Shown here: positions 16,492-25,289 of the stretch, piece by piece
How positions within the stretch are numbered: the stretch's first letter is position 1
How the letters are laid out: each line of letters opens with the position of its first letter
Position numbers and translations under genes: made by a program
NCBI GenBank assembly: GCA_039942715.1
Contig: JBDVBY010000003.1
Span: forward strand, 1-64,000
Source: JABDJX01 sp039942715
Lineage (GTDB): Bacteria > Pseudomonadota > Alphaproteobacteria > Rhodobacterales > Rhodobacteraceae
DNA: 64,000 bases
Direction of reading: 5' to 3'
The notes under the pieces: model-generated
Databases searched by the model: none
Seen by the model: the letters and a program-made list of their open reading frames with translations, nothing else
Told to the model about the DNA's origin: nothing

Positions 16492-16711
16492 GGGGCAGCA
16501 TCCTTCAAAGGCGGTCCCACTGTCCTAGTGATGCAAGCGCGAGGTTTCAATCCGGGCGGCACAAGGTTCTTGCCTCAAATGCGTAAATCGCCCACGTTTG
16601 ACGCAGAACGCACGCGTTCACATAGGGCTGAGGATGTCTTCTGGATCGGCCCGGCGTCGATTGGCGCTTGAAATCCACCTGAAAAATTTAAGCAACAAAA
16701 GGTGCGGGATC

Positions 16712-17608
16712 ATGCGTACAGGTGTCATTGGAATTGGAGATATGGGGTCGGGTTTGGCAAAAAACCTGATGGCAAACGGGTTTGAGGTGACAGGTCATGA
16801 TCTGAAACCCGACCGACTGAGCGCTTTTGGTGAAGCAGGCGGAAAGGTCGCGAAAAACGCCGCCGAAGTTGGCGCAAATGCGGACGCAGTGTTCATCATG
16901 GTGATGAACGGAGACGAAGCGAAATCGGTGATCTTTGACGATGACGGTTTGCTGACCACCATGACCAAAGGCGGCACAATCCTAATGTCTGCCACGATTA
17001 AACCCCGCGAGGCGCGCGAGATCGGTGCAATGCTTGACGGCTCCGGCATCCATATGATCGACACGCCTGTCTCGGGCGGCTTTCCCGGCGCGCAAAGTGG
17101 AACGCTGACCATGATGGCCGCAGCACCTAATGCGCTGCTCGATCAACTCGCCCCTGTCATGACTGCCGTCTCTGCAAACATCCACCGCGTCGGCACCAAA
17201 CCTGGCGAAGGCCAGACGGTGAAGGCCTGCCTTCAATCCCTAATCGGCGCACAGTTCTCGGCCACGTTTGAGGCCGCCGCTTTGGCCGCCAAGGCAGGCG
17301 TACCGGGCCAAGTCATCCTTGACGTCTTTTCCACCTCCTCCGCCGGATGTGGCGTCGTGAACAACGCATTGGAAAAGATCATCGATCGGCAATTTGAAGG
17401 CACCGGCAGCCACATCAACACGATGCACAAAGACCTCACAATCTCGCTTGATATGGCCGAAGACCTACTCGTGCCGCTCCACACCGCCGCAGCCGCGATG
17501 CAGATATTCCACGCCGGCAAGGTGAAATACCCGAGTGGCGACAATTGGGTCTGTACGCGCGTAATCGAGGAAATCGTCGGCGCAGAGCTTCACCGAGAAA
17601 AACAATGA
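16712..17608 (+). CDS. NAD(P)-dependent 3-hydroxyisobutyrate dehydrogenase-family protein
   Basis: A 298-residue beta-hydroxyacid dehydrogenase. The N-terminal Rossmann motif is GIGDMGSGLAKNL. The substrate-binding region reads DTPVSGGFPGAQSGTLTMM, and the catalytic lysine region is GEGQTVKACLQSL. The family includes tartronate semialdehyde reductase, L-threonate dehydrogenase and 3-hydroxyisobutyrate dehydrogenase. By context it acts on a sugar acid or short polyol derivative. ATG 16712 is chosen because AAGG lies upstream and the Rossmann fold begins there. It overlaps the next gene by four bases and starts the operon. Confidence 0.8.
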   Translation: MRTGVIGIGDMGSGLAKNLMANGFEVTGHDLKPDRLSAFGEAGGKVAKNAAEVGANADAVFIMVMNGDEAKSVIFDDDGLLTTMTKGGTILMSATIKPREAREIGAMLDGSGIHMIDTPVSGGFPGAQSGTLTMMAAAPNALLDQLAPVMTAVSANIHRVGTKPGEGQTVKACLQSLIGAQFSATFEAAALAAKAGVPGQVILDVFSTSSAGCGVVNNALEKIIDRQFEGTGSHINTMHKDLTISLDMAEDLLVPLHTAAAAMQIFHAGKVKYPSGDNWVCTRVIEEIVGAELHREKQ

Positions 17609-18468
17609 AGCTGGGTGTTATTTGCGACGGGATCAGCCGCGATTTGACGCACGCTGTTGATGTGATGGACGAATACGATCTGACCTGTGCCGAGCTACAG
17701 TTCGTCGGCGACACCGAGGTTGGCGATCACACCGTGCAGGAAATCAAAGCCATCGACGCCCTATTGCGCGACCGTGGCAAACCTGTCTCCTGCCTGTCGC
17801 GCCACATCTTTGCGGGCATGACCGTCGCCAACAAACCCGGCGATGATCTGCACAGCAAACACATGGACGCGCTGAAACGCGTGATCGATATGGCGCATAT
17901 CGTCGGCTCGCCTTTGGTGCGCATCATGACCCCGAAAAAGGAGCAAATTCTCTGGGGCGCAAATGGTGCTGAAAAATGGAACGTCGCCCATGGCGCATGG
18001 GAGGCCCAGCTCCCTCTTATAGCGCCCGCCGTTGACGTTGCGCGCAACGCTGGCGTGACGCTCGCGGTGGAAACCGGCAACGGCACGATGGTCAATTCCA
18101 ACTACACTGCCCGAAAACTAATCGATGATCTCGACGCCAAAGACACACTCAAAGTGCTCTGGGATCCCGGCAATAATTGTTGGTCTCACGAACGCGCATT
18201 CCCTAACGGCTACGATGAAGTAAAGGACGGCTATCTGGGCCACATCCATATCAAGGACGTTTTCGTCGACACTCCCCGCGCCACGCTAGAAGTACGCGAA
18301 ATGGGCACAGGCCAACTGGCCGATCAATTCCAACCGATGGCCAACGCCCTACGCGGCGATGCCTATGACGGCGTGGTGTCTTTCGAAAGCGTCTACCATC
18401 CGGGCAATGGCGATTTTGAAGCAGGCTTTCGGGCCTGCATAGACAGGTTCAAATCGCACTTCGCATGA
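17605..18468 (+). CDS. TIM-barrel sugar isomerase/epimerase
   Basis: A 287-residue protein of the AP-endonuclease-2-like TIM-barrel family (hydroxypyruvate isomerase, IolE and EryC relatives). Likely metal ligands are visible in order: Glu in AVETGN, Asp in WDPGNN, His in HIHIKDV and Glu in SFESVY. It probably interconverts a small ketose, aldose or their phosphates. EryC in erythritol catabolism is one precedent next to a GlpD-like enzyme, but the assignment is inference. Its start overlaps the preceding stop (ATGA). Confidence 0.75.
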   Translation: MKLGVICDGISRDLTHAVDVMDEYDLTCAELQFVGDTEVGDHTVQEIKAIDALLRDRGKPVSCLSRHIFAGMTVANKPGDDLHSKHMDALKRVIDMAHIVGSPLVRIMTPKKEQILWGANGAEKWNVAHGAWEAQLPLIAPAVDVARNAGVTLAVETGNGTMVNSNYTARKLIDDLDAKDTLKVLWDPGNNCWSHERAFPNGYDEVKDGYLGHIHIKDVFVDTPRATLEVREMGTGQLADQFQPMANALRGDAYDGVVSFESVYHPGNGDFEAGFRACIDRFKSHFA

Positions 18469-18497
18469 CTTGACATTCGCGTCTCACAGGTCGAAAT

Positions 18498-18517
18498 AAA
18501 TGTTCGAACGAACATTT
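18498..18517. promoter_or_regulatory. GlpR-type operator palindrome
   Basis: AAATGTTCG-AA-CGAACATTT is a perfect inverted repeat with nine-base arms. It agrees with the known GlpR operator core (ATGTTCG...CGAACAT), although E. coli sites have a four-base centre. It lies 11 bases before the GlpR-like gene, so autoregulation of the repressor and downstream genes is likely. Confidence 0.75.
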
Positions 18518-18528
18518 TTGAGTCGCAA

Positions 18529-19296
18529 ATGAAGCCTGATCGAAAAGACGAGATTTTGACTGCCCTGACAAGGCAAGGCAAAGTCGATGTGGATCGGCTA
18601 GCGGCAGAGTTTTCCGTTACCCCGCAAACCATCCGTCGCGATCTCAACGCACTTGTCGAAGCAGGCCTGATCGCGCGCACCTATGGCGGCGCTAAACTCG
18701 TCGCTTCGACCGGTGCATCGACCTATGAAGCGCGACGGATGAAAAACCTCGCCGCCAAAGCCGCTATCGCTCAGGCCGCGGCAACGATCGTGCCCGATGG
18801 CGCTTCTGTCGCGCTCAACATCGGCACCACAACCGAACAGGTCGCCCGCGCGTTGATGCGTCATCAAGACCTGACGGTAATTTCGAACAACACCAACATC
18901 ATCCAAATTATGCGCCCCGCCCCCCTTCGATCCTTGGTCGCCATCGGCGGCGAAGTACGCCCCGAGGATGGCGCGATTGTCGGCGGTGACGCGGTTGCAG
19001 CGCTCGCCAATTACAAGGTCGACATCGCCATCATCGGCACCTCGGCGCTTGATCCAGAGGGGGCCGCGCTCGATTTTGACGTACGCGAGGTTTCTGTCGC
19101 CCGCGCCATTCTGGAAAATGCCCGCGAAACGGTTTTGGTCGCCGATATCTCAAAGTTCGACGTCCAAGCCCCCAATCGGATCTGCACGTTAGAAGCGCTC
19201 GACACCATCGTGTTGAACGCCCCCCCGCCCCCACAATTCGCCGCCGCCGCAAAGGCCGCTGGCACCACATTGATTATCGCTAAGGACCTCTCATGA
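18529..19296 (+). CDS. glpR: DeoR-family repressor, GlpR-like
   Basis: A 255-residue DeoR-type regulator. Residues about 5-60 form the winged helix-turn-helix (ILTALTRQGKVDVDRLAAEFSVT, then TIRRDLN). The C-terminal effector domain has NIGTTTEQVA, GGEVRPEDGAIVG and LDFDVREV, segments typical of GlpR. GlpR responds to glycerol-3-phosphate; here the ligand could be that or another polyol phosphate. It overlaps the GlpD-like gene by four bases, and a GlpR-type palindrome lies just upstream. Confidence 0.82.
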   Translation: MKPDRKDEILTALTRQGKVDVDRLAAEFSVTPQTIRRDLNALVEAGLIARTYGGAKLVASTGASTYEARRMKNLAAKAAIAQAAATIVPDGASVALNIGTTTEQVARALMRHQDLTVISNNTNIIQIMRPAPLRSLVAIGGEVRPEDGAIVGGDAVAALANYKVDIAIIGTSALDPEGAALDFDVREVSVARAILENARETVLVADISKFDVQAPNRICTLEALDTIVLNAPPPPQFAAAAKAAGTTLIIAKDLS

Positions 19297-20855
19297 CCGA
19301 CGACACTTACGATCTTTTCGTTATTGGTGGTGGCATCAACGGTTGCGGAATCGCCCGCGACGCCGTCGGCCGCGGCTACTCCGTTGCGCTCGCCGAAATG
19401 AACGACTTCGCCTCCGCCACCTCCTCGCAATCAACCAAGCTGTTCCACGGTGGCCTACGTTATCTGGAGTTCTTCGAATTCCGCCTAGTGCGCGAAGCCC
19501 TGATCGAACGCGAGAACCTTTTAAGCGCCATGCCTCATATTTCATGGCCAATGCGCTTTGTTCTGCCCATGCACGACAGCATGCGGTTCGATAACACAAC
19601 GCCCACCTCAAAACTGCTCGGAACGGTTATGCCGTGGATGAAAGGACGTCGCCCCAACTGGCTAATCCGGCTTGGTCTTTTCATGTACGACAATCTCGGC
19701 GGGCGCGAAATCCTGCCCGGCACGGCCAAGCTTGACCTCAAGCGCAACCCGGTTGGCGCCCCATTGGATGACAAATTTGAGGTGGCTTACGAATACTCCG
19801 ATTGCTGGATCGAAGACGCGCGTCTCGTCCTTCTCAACGCCCGCGATGCCGCCGCGCGCGGTGCTACGATCATGCCCCGCACCAAGGTTCTGTCGGCGAA
19901 CTACGACGGCGACCTGTGGACCATTGAAACAGAAAGAGACGGTGAAAAATCCACGCATCAGGCGCGCATGATCGTCAACGCAGGCGGCCCCTGGGTGGAA
20001 GATATTATCCGTCAGACAATCCGCATCAACACCCAAGAAGGCGTGCGTCTTGTGCGTGGCAGCCACATCGTCACCAAAAAGCTCTTTGATCACGACAAAT
20101 GCTATTTCTTCCAAGGCACCGACGGCCGCATCATTTTCGCGATCCCATACGAGCAGGACTTCACGCTCATCGGCACCACCGATCAGGAACACTCCGACGC
20201 ATCGATCAAACCGGTCTGTAGCGAGGAAGAGGCAGACTATCTGCGCGCCTTTGCCTCTAAATACTTCCGCAAACCGATTGAAAAAGACGACATTGTCTGG
20301 ACCTATTCCGGCGTGCGGCCGCTTTACGACGACGGCGCCAAAAGCGCGACGGCAGCCACCCGCGAATACGTCCTGACGGTCGACAAATCCACCGGAGGCC
20401 CGGTGCTCAATGTCTTTGGCGGCAAGATCACGACCTATCGCAAGTTGGCTGAAGCAGCCCTTGAAAAGATCAATGAAGCAATGAACCGCGAGACCAAAGA
20501 GTGGACCAAACGCGTCGCTTTGCCCGGCGGGGATTTCCCCGTGAAAAGCGTCGACAAGCAACGCTCTGAGTTGCAAGCATCGTTCGCGTTTTTCAGCCCC
20601 AAAACAACCCACAGACTATTTCGGCAATATGGCACGGAAGCGAAGACTATCTTTGAGGGAGTAACATCGCTGGAGGAGTGCGGCGCGGATTTGGGGCACG
20701 GAGTAACAGGCCGCGAGGTTGACTGGGCCATCGCTAACGAATGGGTCCACACCGCCGATGATTTCTTATGGCGGCGCAGCAAGCTTGGCCTGCACTTCTC
20801 AACTGAAGAAGCCGCAAGGTTAGAAAGCTACATTGCGGGCAAATTAACCGCTTAA
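19293..20855 (+). CDS. glpD: FAD-dependent glycerol-3-phosphate dehydrogenase-family protein
   Basis: A 520-residue flavoprotein of the GlpD family. The FAD-binding motif GGGINGCGIARDA is at residues about 12-24. TSSQSTKLFHGGLRYLE and TYSGVRPLYDD follow, and a C-terminal helical domain (about 400-520) is present. GlpD oxidises sn-glycerol-3-phosphate to dihydroxyacetone phosphate and passes electrons to ubiquinone at the membrane. Relatives such as EryB oxidise erythritol phosphate. No glycerol kinase or transporter is adjacent, so the true substrate is open. Translation is coupled to glpR (ATGA overlap). Confidence 0.82.
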   Translation: MTDDTYDLFVIGGGINGCGIARDAVGRGYSVALAEMNDFASATSSQSTKLFHGGLRYLEFFEFRLVREALIERENLLSAMPHISWPMRFVLPMHDSMRFDNTTPTSKLLGTVMPWMKGRRPNWLIRLGLFMYDNLGGREILPGTAKLDLKRNPVGAPLDDKFEVAYEYSDCWIEDARLVLLNARDAAARGATIMPRTKVLSANYDGDLWTIETERDGEKSTHQARMIVNAGGPWVEDIIRQTIRINTQEGVRLVRGSHIVTKKLFDHDKCYFFQGTDGRIIFAIPYEQDFTLIGTTDQEHSDASIKPVCSEEEADYLRAFASKYFRKPIEKDDIVWTYSGVRPLYDDGAKSATAATREYVLTVDKSTGGPVLNVFGGKITTYRKLAEAALEKINEAMNRETKEWTKRVALPGGDFPVKSVDKQRSELQASFAFFSPKTTHRLFRQYGTEAKTIFEGVTSLEECGADLGHGVTGREVDWAIANEWVHTADDFLWRRSKLGLHFSTEEAARLESYIAGKLTA

Positions 20856-20902
20856 CATTAATGTATACGTAGAATACCTTCCCCACGAATGGGAGGACAT
20901 CG

Positions 20903-21919
20903 ATGAACAAGCGCGTGGCGACTCTTGGCGCTGGCTTTTTCAGCCAGTTTCACCACGCCAGTTGGGTTCGGATCGCGGGCGTTGACCTTGTCGGCGTGGT
21001 CGACCGCGAGATTGAGCGCGCCCGCGCCACAGGTTTCCCGGCCTTTGCCTCTCTTGATGAACTGCTTGCGGCAGAAACGCTTGATATTCTGGACATCGCT
21101 CTGCCCCCCGTCGCGCATGCGGATGCGATCCGAACGGGGTTGGCCGCCGGCATAAAGCACATCATCTGCCAAAAACCATTTTGCAAATCACTTCAGGAAG
21201 CCCGCGAGGTCACGGCGGATGCCGCAGCCGCAGGTGCCACTCTCATCATTCACGAGAATTTCCGCTTTCAACCGTGGTACCGTGCAATCCACGACGCGAT
21301 CAAAAGCGGTCGCCTCGGCGATGTCCATCAGATGACCTTCCGTCTGCGCCCCGGTGACGGCCAAGGCCCGAACGCCTATCTCGATCGCCAGCCTTATTTT
21401 CAAAAGATGGAACGGTTCATGGTGCATGAAACCGGCGTCCACTACATAGACACTTTCCGCTACTTCTTTGGAAACCCCACTGCTGTCTACGCTGACCTAC
21501 GCCAGATTAACCCTGTGATCGCGGGCGAAGACGCTGGTCTTATCCTGTTTGACCACCCCGGTGGCGTGCGCACGATCCTCGACGGCAATCGCAACATGGA
21601 TCACGCAGCAGACAACCTACGCCGTACAATGGGCGAAGCCTTGGTCGAAGGCACAAAAGGCACGCTCACACTCACTGGAGACGGCGCTGTGCATCTACGC
21701 GCGTTTGGAGAAATGCGGGAAACCGAATTATTAGGAGCTGACCAGCACAAAGGTTTTGGTGGCGATTGCGTGCATGCGTTTCAAATGCATGCGTTCAACG
21801 GGTTCGTTAACGGTGAGACGCTAGAAACATTAGCCAAAGACTACCTGCGCGTGATTGAAATCGAAGATGCAATTTACTCCTCGGCGCATAAAGGCTGCAA
21901 AGTTACGCTGCCTACTTAA
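20903..21919 (+). CDS. Gfo/Idh/MocA-family oxidoreductase
   Basis: A 338-residue NAD(P)-dependent sugar dehydrogenase-like protein. It has an N-terminal Rossmann start (TLGAGFFSQFHHASW), the family lysine motif as QKPFCKSL rather than the common EKP, and a second active-site region HETGVHYIDTFRYFFG. Relatives oxidise or epimerise sugars such as inositol or glucose derivatives. GGGAGGA precedes the start. It lies 47 bases after glpD on the same strand and probably belongs to the same catabolic operon. Its last eight bases overlap the convergent gene at 21912. Confidence 0.78.
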   Translation: MNKRVATLGAGFFSQFHHASWVRIAGVDLVGVVDREIERARATGFPAFASLDELLAAETLDILDIALPPVAHADAIRTGLAAGIKHIICQKPFCKSLQEAREVTADAAAAGATLIIHENFRFQPWYRAIHDAIKSGRLGDVHQMTFRLRPGDGQGPNAYLDRQPYFQKMERFMVHETGVHYIDTFRYFFGNPTAVYADLRQINPVIAGEDAGLILFDHPGGVRTILDGNRNMDHAADNLRRTMGEALVEGTKGTLTLTGDGAVHLRAFGEMRETELLGADQHKGFGGDCVHAFQMHAFNGFVNGETLETLAKDYLRVIEIEDAIYSSAHKGCKVTLPT

Positions 21920-22268
21920 GACGCAAGGCCGCAGACTCGCCTGTGCCTTTGTCAGACGTAAAGCGCACTGTGTTGCCCTTCACTTCAACCAGTTGACAGT
22001 TGCCAAGATCAAGCTCGCTGCCGCCCCAATACAAATCGCGGCAGAAAAAACCGTCTCTCCACGCCCATGCACCGGTTACATTTTTCCCGAAAGCGCGCCC
22101 TAAAATCTGGCCGCGATCCGTAACCTTTACCCGAATGCCAAGCCGCGTCAGGTCTCGGTCTTGGATCACCGACAAAAAGCTATCGCGTCCATCAACCCTC
22201 TGAAAACCATCAGCAAAAGCTGGGGAAACGAAGGCAAGCATGGTTGCGACTAAGACTGCAATGCGCAT
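21912..22268 (-). CDS. Small secreted protein of unknown function
   Basis: A 118-residue protein with a clear signal peptide (residues 1-19, cleavage near AFA-DG). The mature part is about 99 residues with two cysteines (FFCRDL and GNCQL) that could form a disulfide in the periplasm. No family is confidently recognised. It lies 60 bases upstream of dapB on the same strand and its 3' end overlaps the convergent Gfo/Idh gene. Confidence 0.6.
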   Translation of the reverse strand: MRIAVLVATMLAFVSPAFADGFQRVDGRDSFLSVIQDRDLTRLGIRVKVTDRGQILGRAFGKNVTGAWAWRDGFFCRDLYWGGSELDLGNCQLVEVKGNTVRFTSDKGTGESAALRLK

Positions 22269-22328
22269 GTGAAGAACCCGGTGTTTGTGCGTTTGTCCAA
22301 GTCTATACGCGCGAACCTTGCAATTGGA

Positions 22329-23141
22329 TTACTTCAGACCAAGAACATCCAGCATATCATAGGATCCGGGTGCCTTATCCTGCCCCCAAAGCGCGGCTTT
22401 CAGCGCGCCACGGGCAAAAATCTGCCGATCCGTGGCCATGTGGCGCAACACAATCCGTTCGCCGGCAGCGGCAAAGATCACGTCATGTTCGCCGACAATG
22501 TCGCCGCCCCGGATCGCGGTAAAGCCAATGTCGCCACGCTTGCGCGCACCAGTGATCCCGTCGCGCCCGCGATCTGAGACATCACTCAGCGCCACACCGC
22601 GTCCCTCAGCCGCCGCTTCGCCCAACATCAAAGCGGTGCCTGACGGCGCATCAACCTTTTGGTTATGATGCGCCTCGATCACCTCGATATCAAAGTCATC
22701 ATCCAAAGCAGCCGCCACACGTTTGGTCAATTGAACCAACAGGTTAACTCCAAGGCTCATGTTGCCAGCACGCACAATCACCGCATGACGCGCTGCCGCC
22801 TCAAGCTTTGCCAAGTCATCATCAGAAAGCCCTGTAGTCCCAATCACGTGCACCGCGCGCGCCTGCGCCGCCAAAGCCGCATGGGCCACCGTCGCCGCAG
22901 GAGAGGTAAAATCAATCACCGCTTGAGCACGCGCAAAGGCTTCCAACGGATCGTCTTCCACAATCACTCCCAGCGCAGGCCCGCCCATCGCCTCACCAAG
23001 ATCACGCCCGATCCAATCGTGACCGGGCCGCTCAACTGCGCCGACAAGACGCAATTTATCCGACCCTGTCAGCTCCTGGATCAAACTTTGGCCCATACGG
23101 CCAGATGCGCCTGTGATCACAACGCCCGGTGCGTTAGTCAT
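22329..23141 (-). CDS. dapB: 4-hydroxy-tetrahydrodipicolinate reductase
   Basis: A 270-residue enzyme of lysine and diaminopimelate synthesis, reducing hydroxytetrahydrodipicolinate with NAD(P)H. The nucleotide motif is VITGASGRMG. The catalytic signature EAHHNQKVDAPSGTA has the paired histidines and the lysine. Length matches the family (about 270). Start 23141 is chosen because GGAGGG precedes it; a short in-frame upstream extension is unlikely. It is divergent from rbfA with under 90 bases between starts. Confidence 0.95.
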   Translation of the reverse strand: MTNAPGVVITGASGRMGQSLIQELTGSDKLRLVGAVERPGHDWIGRDLGEAMGGPALGVIVEDDPLEAFARAQAVIDFTSPAATVAHAALAAQARAVHVIGTTGLSDDDLAKLEAAARHAVIVRAGNMSLGVNLLVQLTKRVAAALDDDFDIEVIEAHHNQKVDAPSGTALMLGEAAAEGRGVALSDVSDRGRDGITGARKRGDIGFTAIRGGDIVGEHDVIFAAAGERIVLRHMATDRQIFARGALKAALWGQDKAPGSYDMLDVLGLK

Positions 23142-23228
23142 GAAAGAACCCTCCAACTTTCATTGACGTATGCCCAAGCACAGGGCGCTTGCCAAGGTAC
23201 GCTTGCGCAACAGCAAGCAAGGGCATAC

Positions 23229-23636
23229 ATGAACTCCATGGCAAAATCCCGTTTCAACGATGGGCCCGGTCCCTCTCAGCGCCAGTTGCGCGTCGCCGAA
23301 TTGATCCGGCGGCGGCTGTCTGATGTGCTGAACCAAGGCGACATCCACGACCCCGATTTGAACCGTATGTCGATTACCGTGGGCGAAGTTGTCTGTTCCC
23401 CTGATCTTAAGGTTGCCACTGCCTATGTGCTCCCCTTGGGAGGCGACAACCGCGAAGATGCGATTGAAGCGCTCAAGCGCAATGCGCATGAAATCCGCCG
23501 CACGGTTGGCAAAGGGCTGGCCCTGAAATTTACACCTTCGTTCCGTTTTCAGATCGATGAGACCTATGACCGACTAGACGACACCCGCGCCCTGTTTGCA
23601 GATGACAATGTACGCCGCGATATCGATAGCGATTAG
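23229..23636 (+). CDS. rbfA: 30S ribosome-binding factor A
   Basis: A 135-residue KH-like protein needed for 16S rRNA 5'-end maturation and 30S assembly. Recognisable parts are RVAELIRRRLSDVL, the ITVGEVVCSPDLKVATAYV core and the C-terminal FTPSFRFQIDETYDR. A second ATG three codons later is possible. It precedes truB with one inserted gene. Its last 35 bases overlap the start of the phosphodiester-glycosidase-like gene, suggesting coupling. Confidence 0.93.
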   Translation: MNSMAKSRFNDGPGPSQRQLRVAELIRRRLSDVLNQGDIHDPDLNRMSITVGEVVCSPDLKVATAYVLPLGGDNREDAIEALKRNAHEIRRTVGKGLALKFTPSFRFQIDETYDRLDDTRALFADDNVRRDIDSD

Positions 23637-24327
23637 TCTCGTCCTTTGGGCCAGCAGCGCGCAGGCGGCTTGCGAGCAGATCGTCTTTGAAGACACGCCT
23701 TTTACTGTGTGCGCCGCTGATCCCAAAACCGATGACATCCGCCTGTTCCTGAAAGGCGAGGATGGCACGCCGCTTGGAACTTTTGGCAATGTTGAAGAGA
23801 CGCTTGACGGCGCGGGCTTACGCTTCGCGATGAACGCCGGCATGTATCACTCGGATCGCCGCCCGGTTGGCCTTTACATCGAAAATGGTGTCGAGCTTGC
23901 TCCGATTGTCACGCGTGAGGGGCCGGGCAACTTTGGGCTGCTCCCCAATGGCGTGTTCTGCATCACCGACACCAAAGCCGAGGTTATTGAATCGCGCAGC
24001 TTCGATGCGGCGCCACCTGCCTGCACCTACGCCACGCAATCCGGCCCGATGCTCGTTATCAACGGCGCGCTCCATCCACGTTTTCTTCCCGATGTCACGT
24101 CCGTTAAGACCCGAAACGGCGTTGGTGTGCGCGGTGATGGGTCTATCGTCGCTGTGATTTCTGATAGACCCGTCAACTTCCACCAATTCGCCCGTTTCTT
24201 TCGCGACGTACTGGAAACGCCAAACGCGCTATTCCTCGACGGCACAGTTTCTCGCCTGTACGCGCCCGCGCTCAACCGCCACGATCTTGGCCTGCCTATG
24301 GGCCCAATCCTTGGTGTGATTGATTGA
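23602..24327 (+). CDS. Exported phosphodiester glycosidase-family protein
   Basis: A 241-residue protein of the NAGPA-like phosphodiester glycosidase family. The signal peptide occupies about residues 1-24 (cleavage near AQA-AC). Family segments are AMNAGMYHSDRRPVGLYIENG, split here by conserved glycines, and NGVGVRGDGSIVAVISD, then NALFLDG. Human NAGPA removes GlcNAc from a phosphodiester; bacterial members probably act on envelope glycans. The start (ATG 23602 or 23608) lies inside rbfA, and no independent ribosome-binding site is evident. Confidence 0.75.
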   Translation: MTMYAAISIAISLVLWASSAQAACEQIVFEDTPFTVCAADPKTDDIRLFLKGEDGTPLGTFGNVEETLDGAGLRFAMNAGMYHSDRRPVGLYIENGVELAPIVTREGPGNFGLLPNGVFCITDTKAEVIESRSFDAAPPACTYATQSGPMLVINGALHPRFLPDVTSVKTRNGVGVRGDGSIVAVISDRPVNFHQFARFFRDVLETPNALFLDGTVSRLYAPALNRHDLGLPMGPILGVID

Positions 24328-24383
24328 CAACCGCCCCGCCAAAGCGCTAGCAGACGCGCCTTGGTAATGGAGCAAAACACATC

Positions 24384-25289
24384 ATGGGACGGCGGAAAAA
24401 AGGGCGCGATATTTCTGGCTGGCTTGTGCTCGACAAAGCGGCAGGCCTGTCGTCAAACGCTTTGGTCAACAAGGTGCGCTGGGCGTTTGACGCCAAAAAA
24501 GCCGGGCACGCGGGCACACTTGATCCCGAGGCCACCGGCATCCTTGCCATTGCTTTGGGGGAGGCGACCAAGACCGTTCCCTTCGTCACCGACGCCCTGA
24601 AAGCCTACACCTTCACCGTGCGTCTGGGCCAAGCCACCAACACAGACGACGCCGAGGGCGAAGTGACCGACACGTCAGACACCCGCCCGACAGACGCAGA
24701 AATCCAAGCTGCCCTGCCCGCCTTTGTGGGCGATATAATGCAAACCCCGCCCGCTTTCTCGGCTGTGAAAATCGACGGCCAGCGTGCGTATGCCAAAGCG
24801 CGCGCAGGTGAAGACGTCGAGCTTGCCGCGCGTCCTCTCTTTGTCGAAGAATTAACGATGACAGGCCACCCCGACGCCGATCATGTCACGCTTGAAATGA
24901 TCTGTGGCAAAGGCGGCTATGTGCGCGCCATTGCCCGCGATCTTGGACAAGCACTAGGGTGCTTTGGCCACGTCACCAGCCTGCGCCGCGTCTGGTCTGG
25001 GCCCTTCGAGTTAGAAGACGCCGTCACCATGGAGCAGATCGAAGCGCTCGCCAAATCGCCCGACATCGACGCGCTTTTGCTGCCATTGGAAGTAGGCCTT
25101 GCCGATCTGCCTGAACTGCCCGCCACAGCCGAAGGCGCGGCCAAGATGCGCAACGGCAACCCCGGCATGGTCATAGCCTCTGACGCCCAGTTCGGCGACA
25201 CCGCCTGGGCTTCGCACCAAGGCGTGCCTGTCGCCGTCGGCATCTACAAATCCGGCGAGCTGCACCCCAGCCGCGTTTTCCAGCTGTGA
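24384..25289 (+). CDS. truB: tRNA pseudouridine(55) synthase
   Basis: A 301-residue enzyme that isomerises U55 in the T-loop of tRNAs. The catalytic aspartate is in GHAGTLDPEATG near residue 44. The TruB core (SGWLVLDKAAGLSSN; PPAFSAVKIDGQRAY; GGYVRAIARDLG) is complete. The rbfA-truB-rpsO order is the classic translation cluster, here interrupted by small genes. Its stop overlaps the next gene by four bases (GTGA). Confidence 0.95.
   Translation: MGRRKKGRDISGWLVLDKAAGLSSNALVNKVRWAFDAKKAGHAGTLDPEATGILAIALGEATKTVPFVTDALKAYTFTVRLGQATNTDDAEGEVTDTSDTRPTDAEIQAALPAFVGDIMQTPPAFSAVKIDGQRAYAKARAGEDVELAARPLFVEELTMTGHPDADHVTLEMICGKGGYVRAIARDLGQALGCFGHVTSLRRVWSGPFELEDAVTMEQIEALAKSPDIDALLLPLEVGLADLPELPATAEGAAKMRNGNPGMVIASDAQFGDTAWASHQGVPVAVGIYKSGELHPSRVFQL

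Noticed and set aside
19662..20612. Long open frame (316 codons) on the minus strand
   Set aside because: It lies opposite the intact GlpD-like gene, has no ribosome-binding site and no recognisable motif.
20863..20903. Possible terminator before the Gfo/Idh gene
   Set aside because: Only a short imperfect pairing (CCTTCCCCA with TGGGAGG) overlapping the ribosome-binding site; not strong enough to call.
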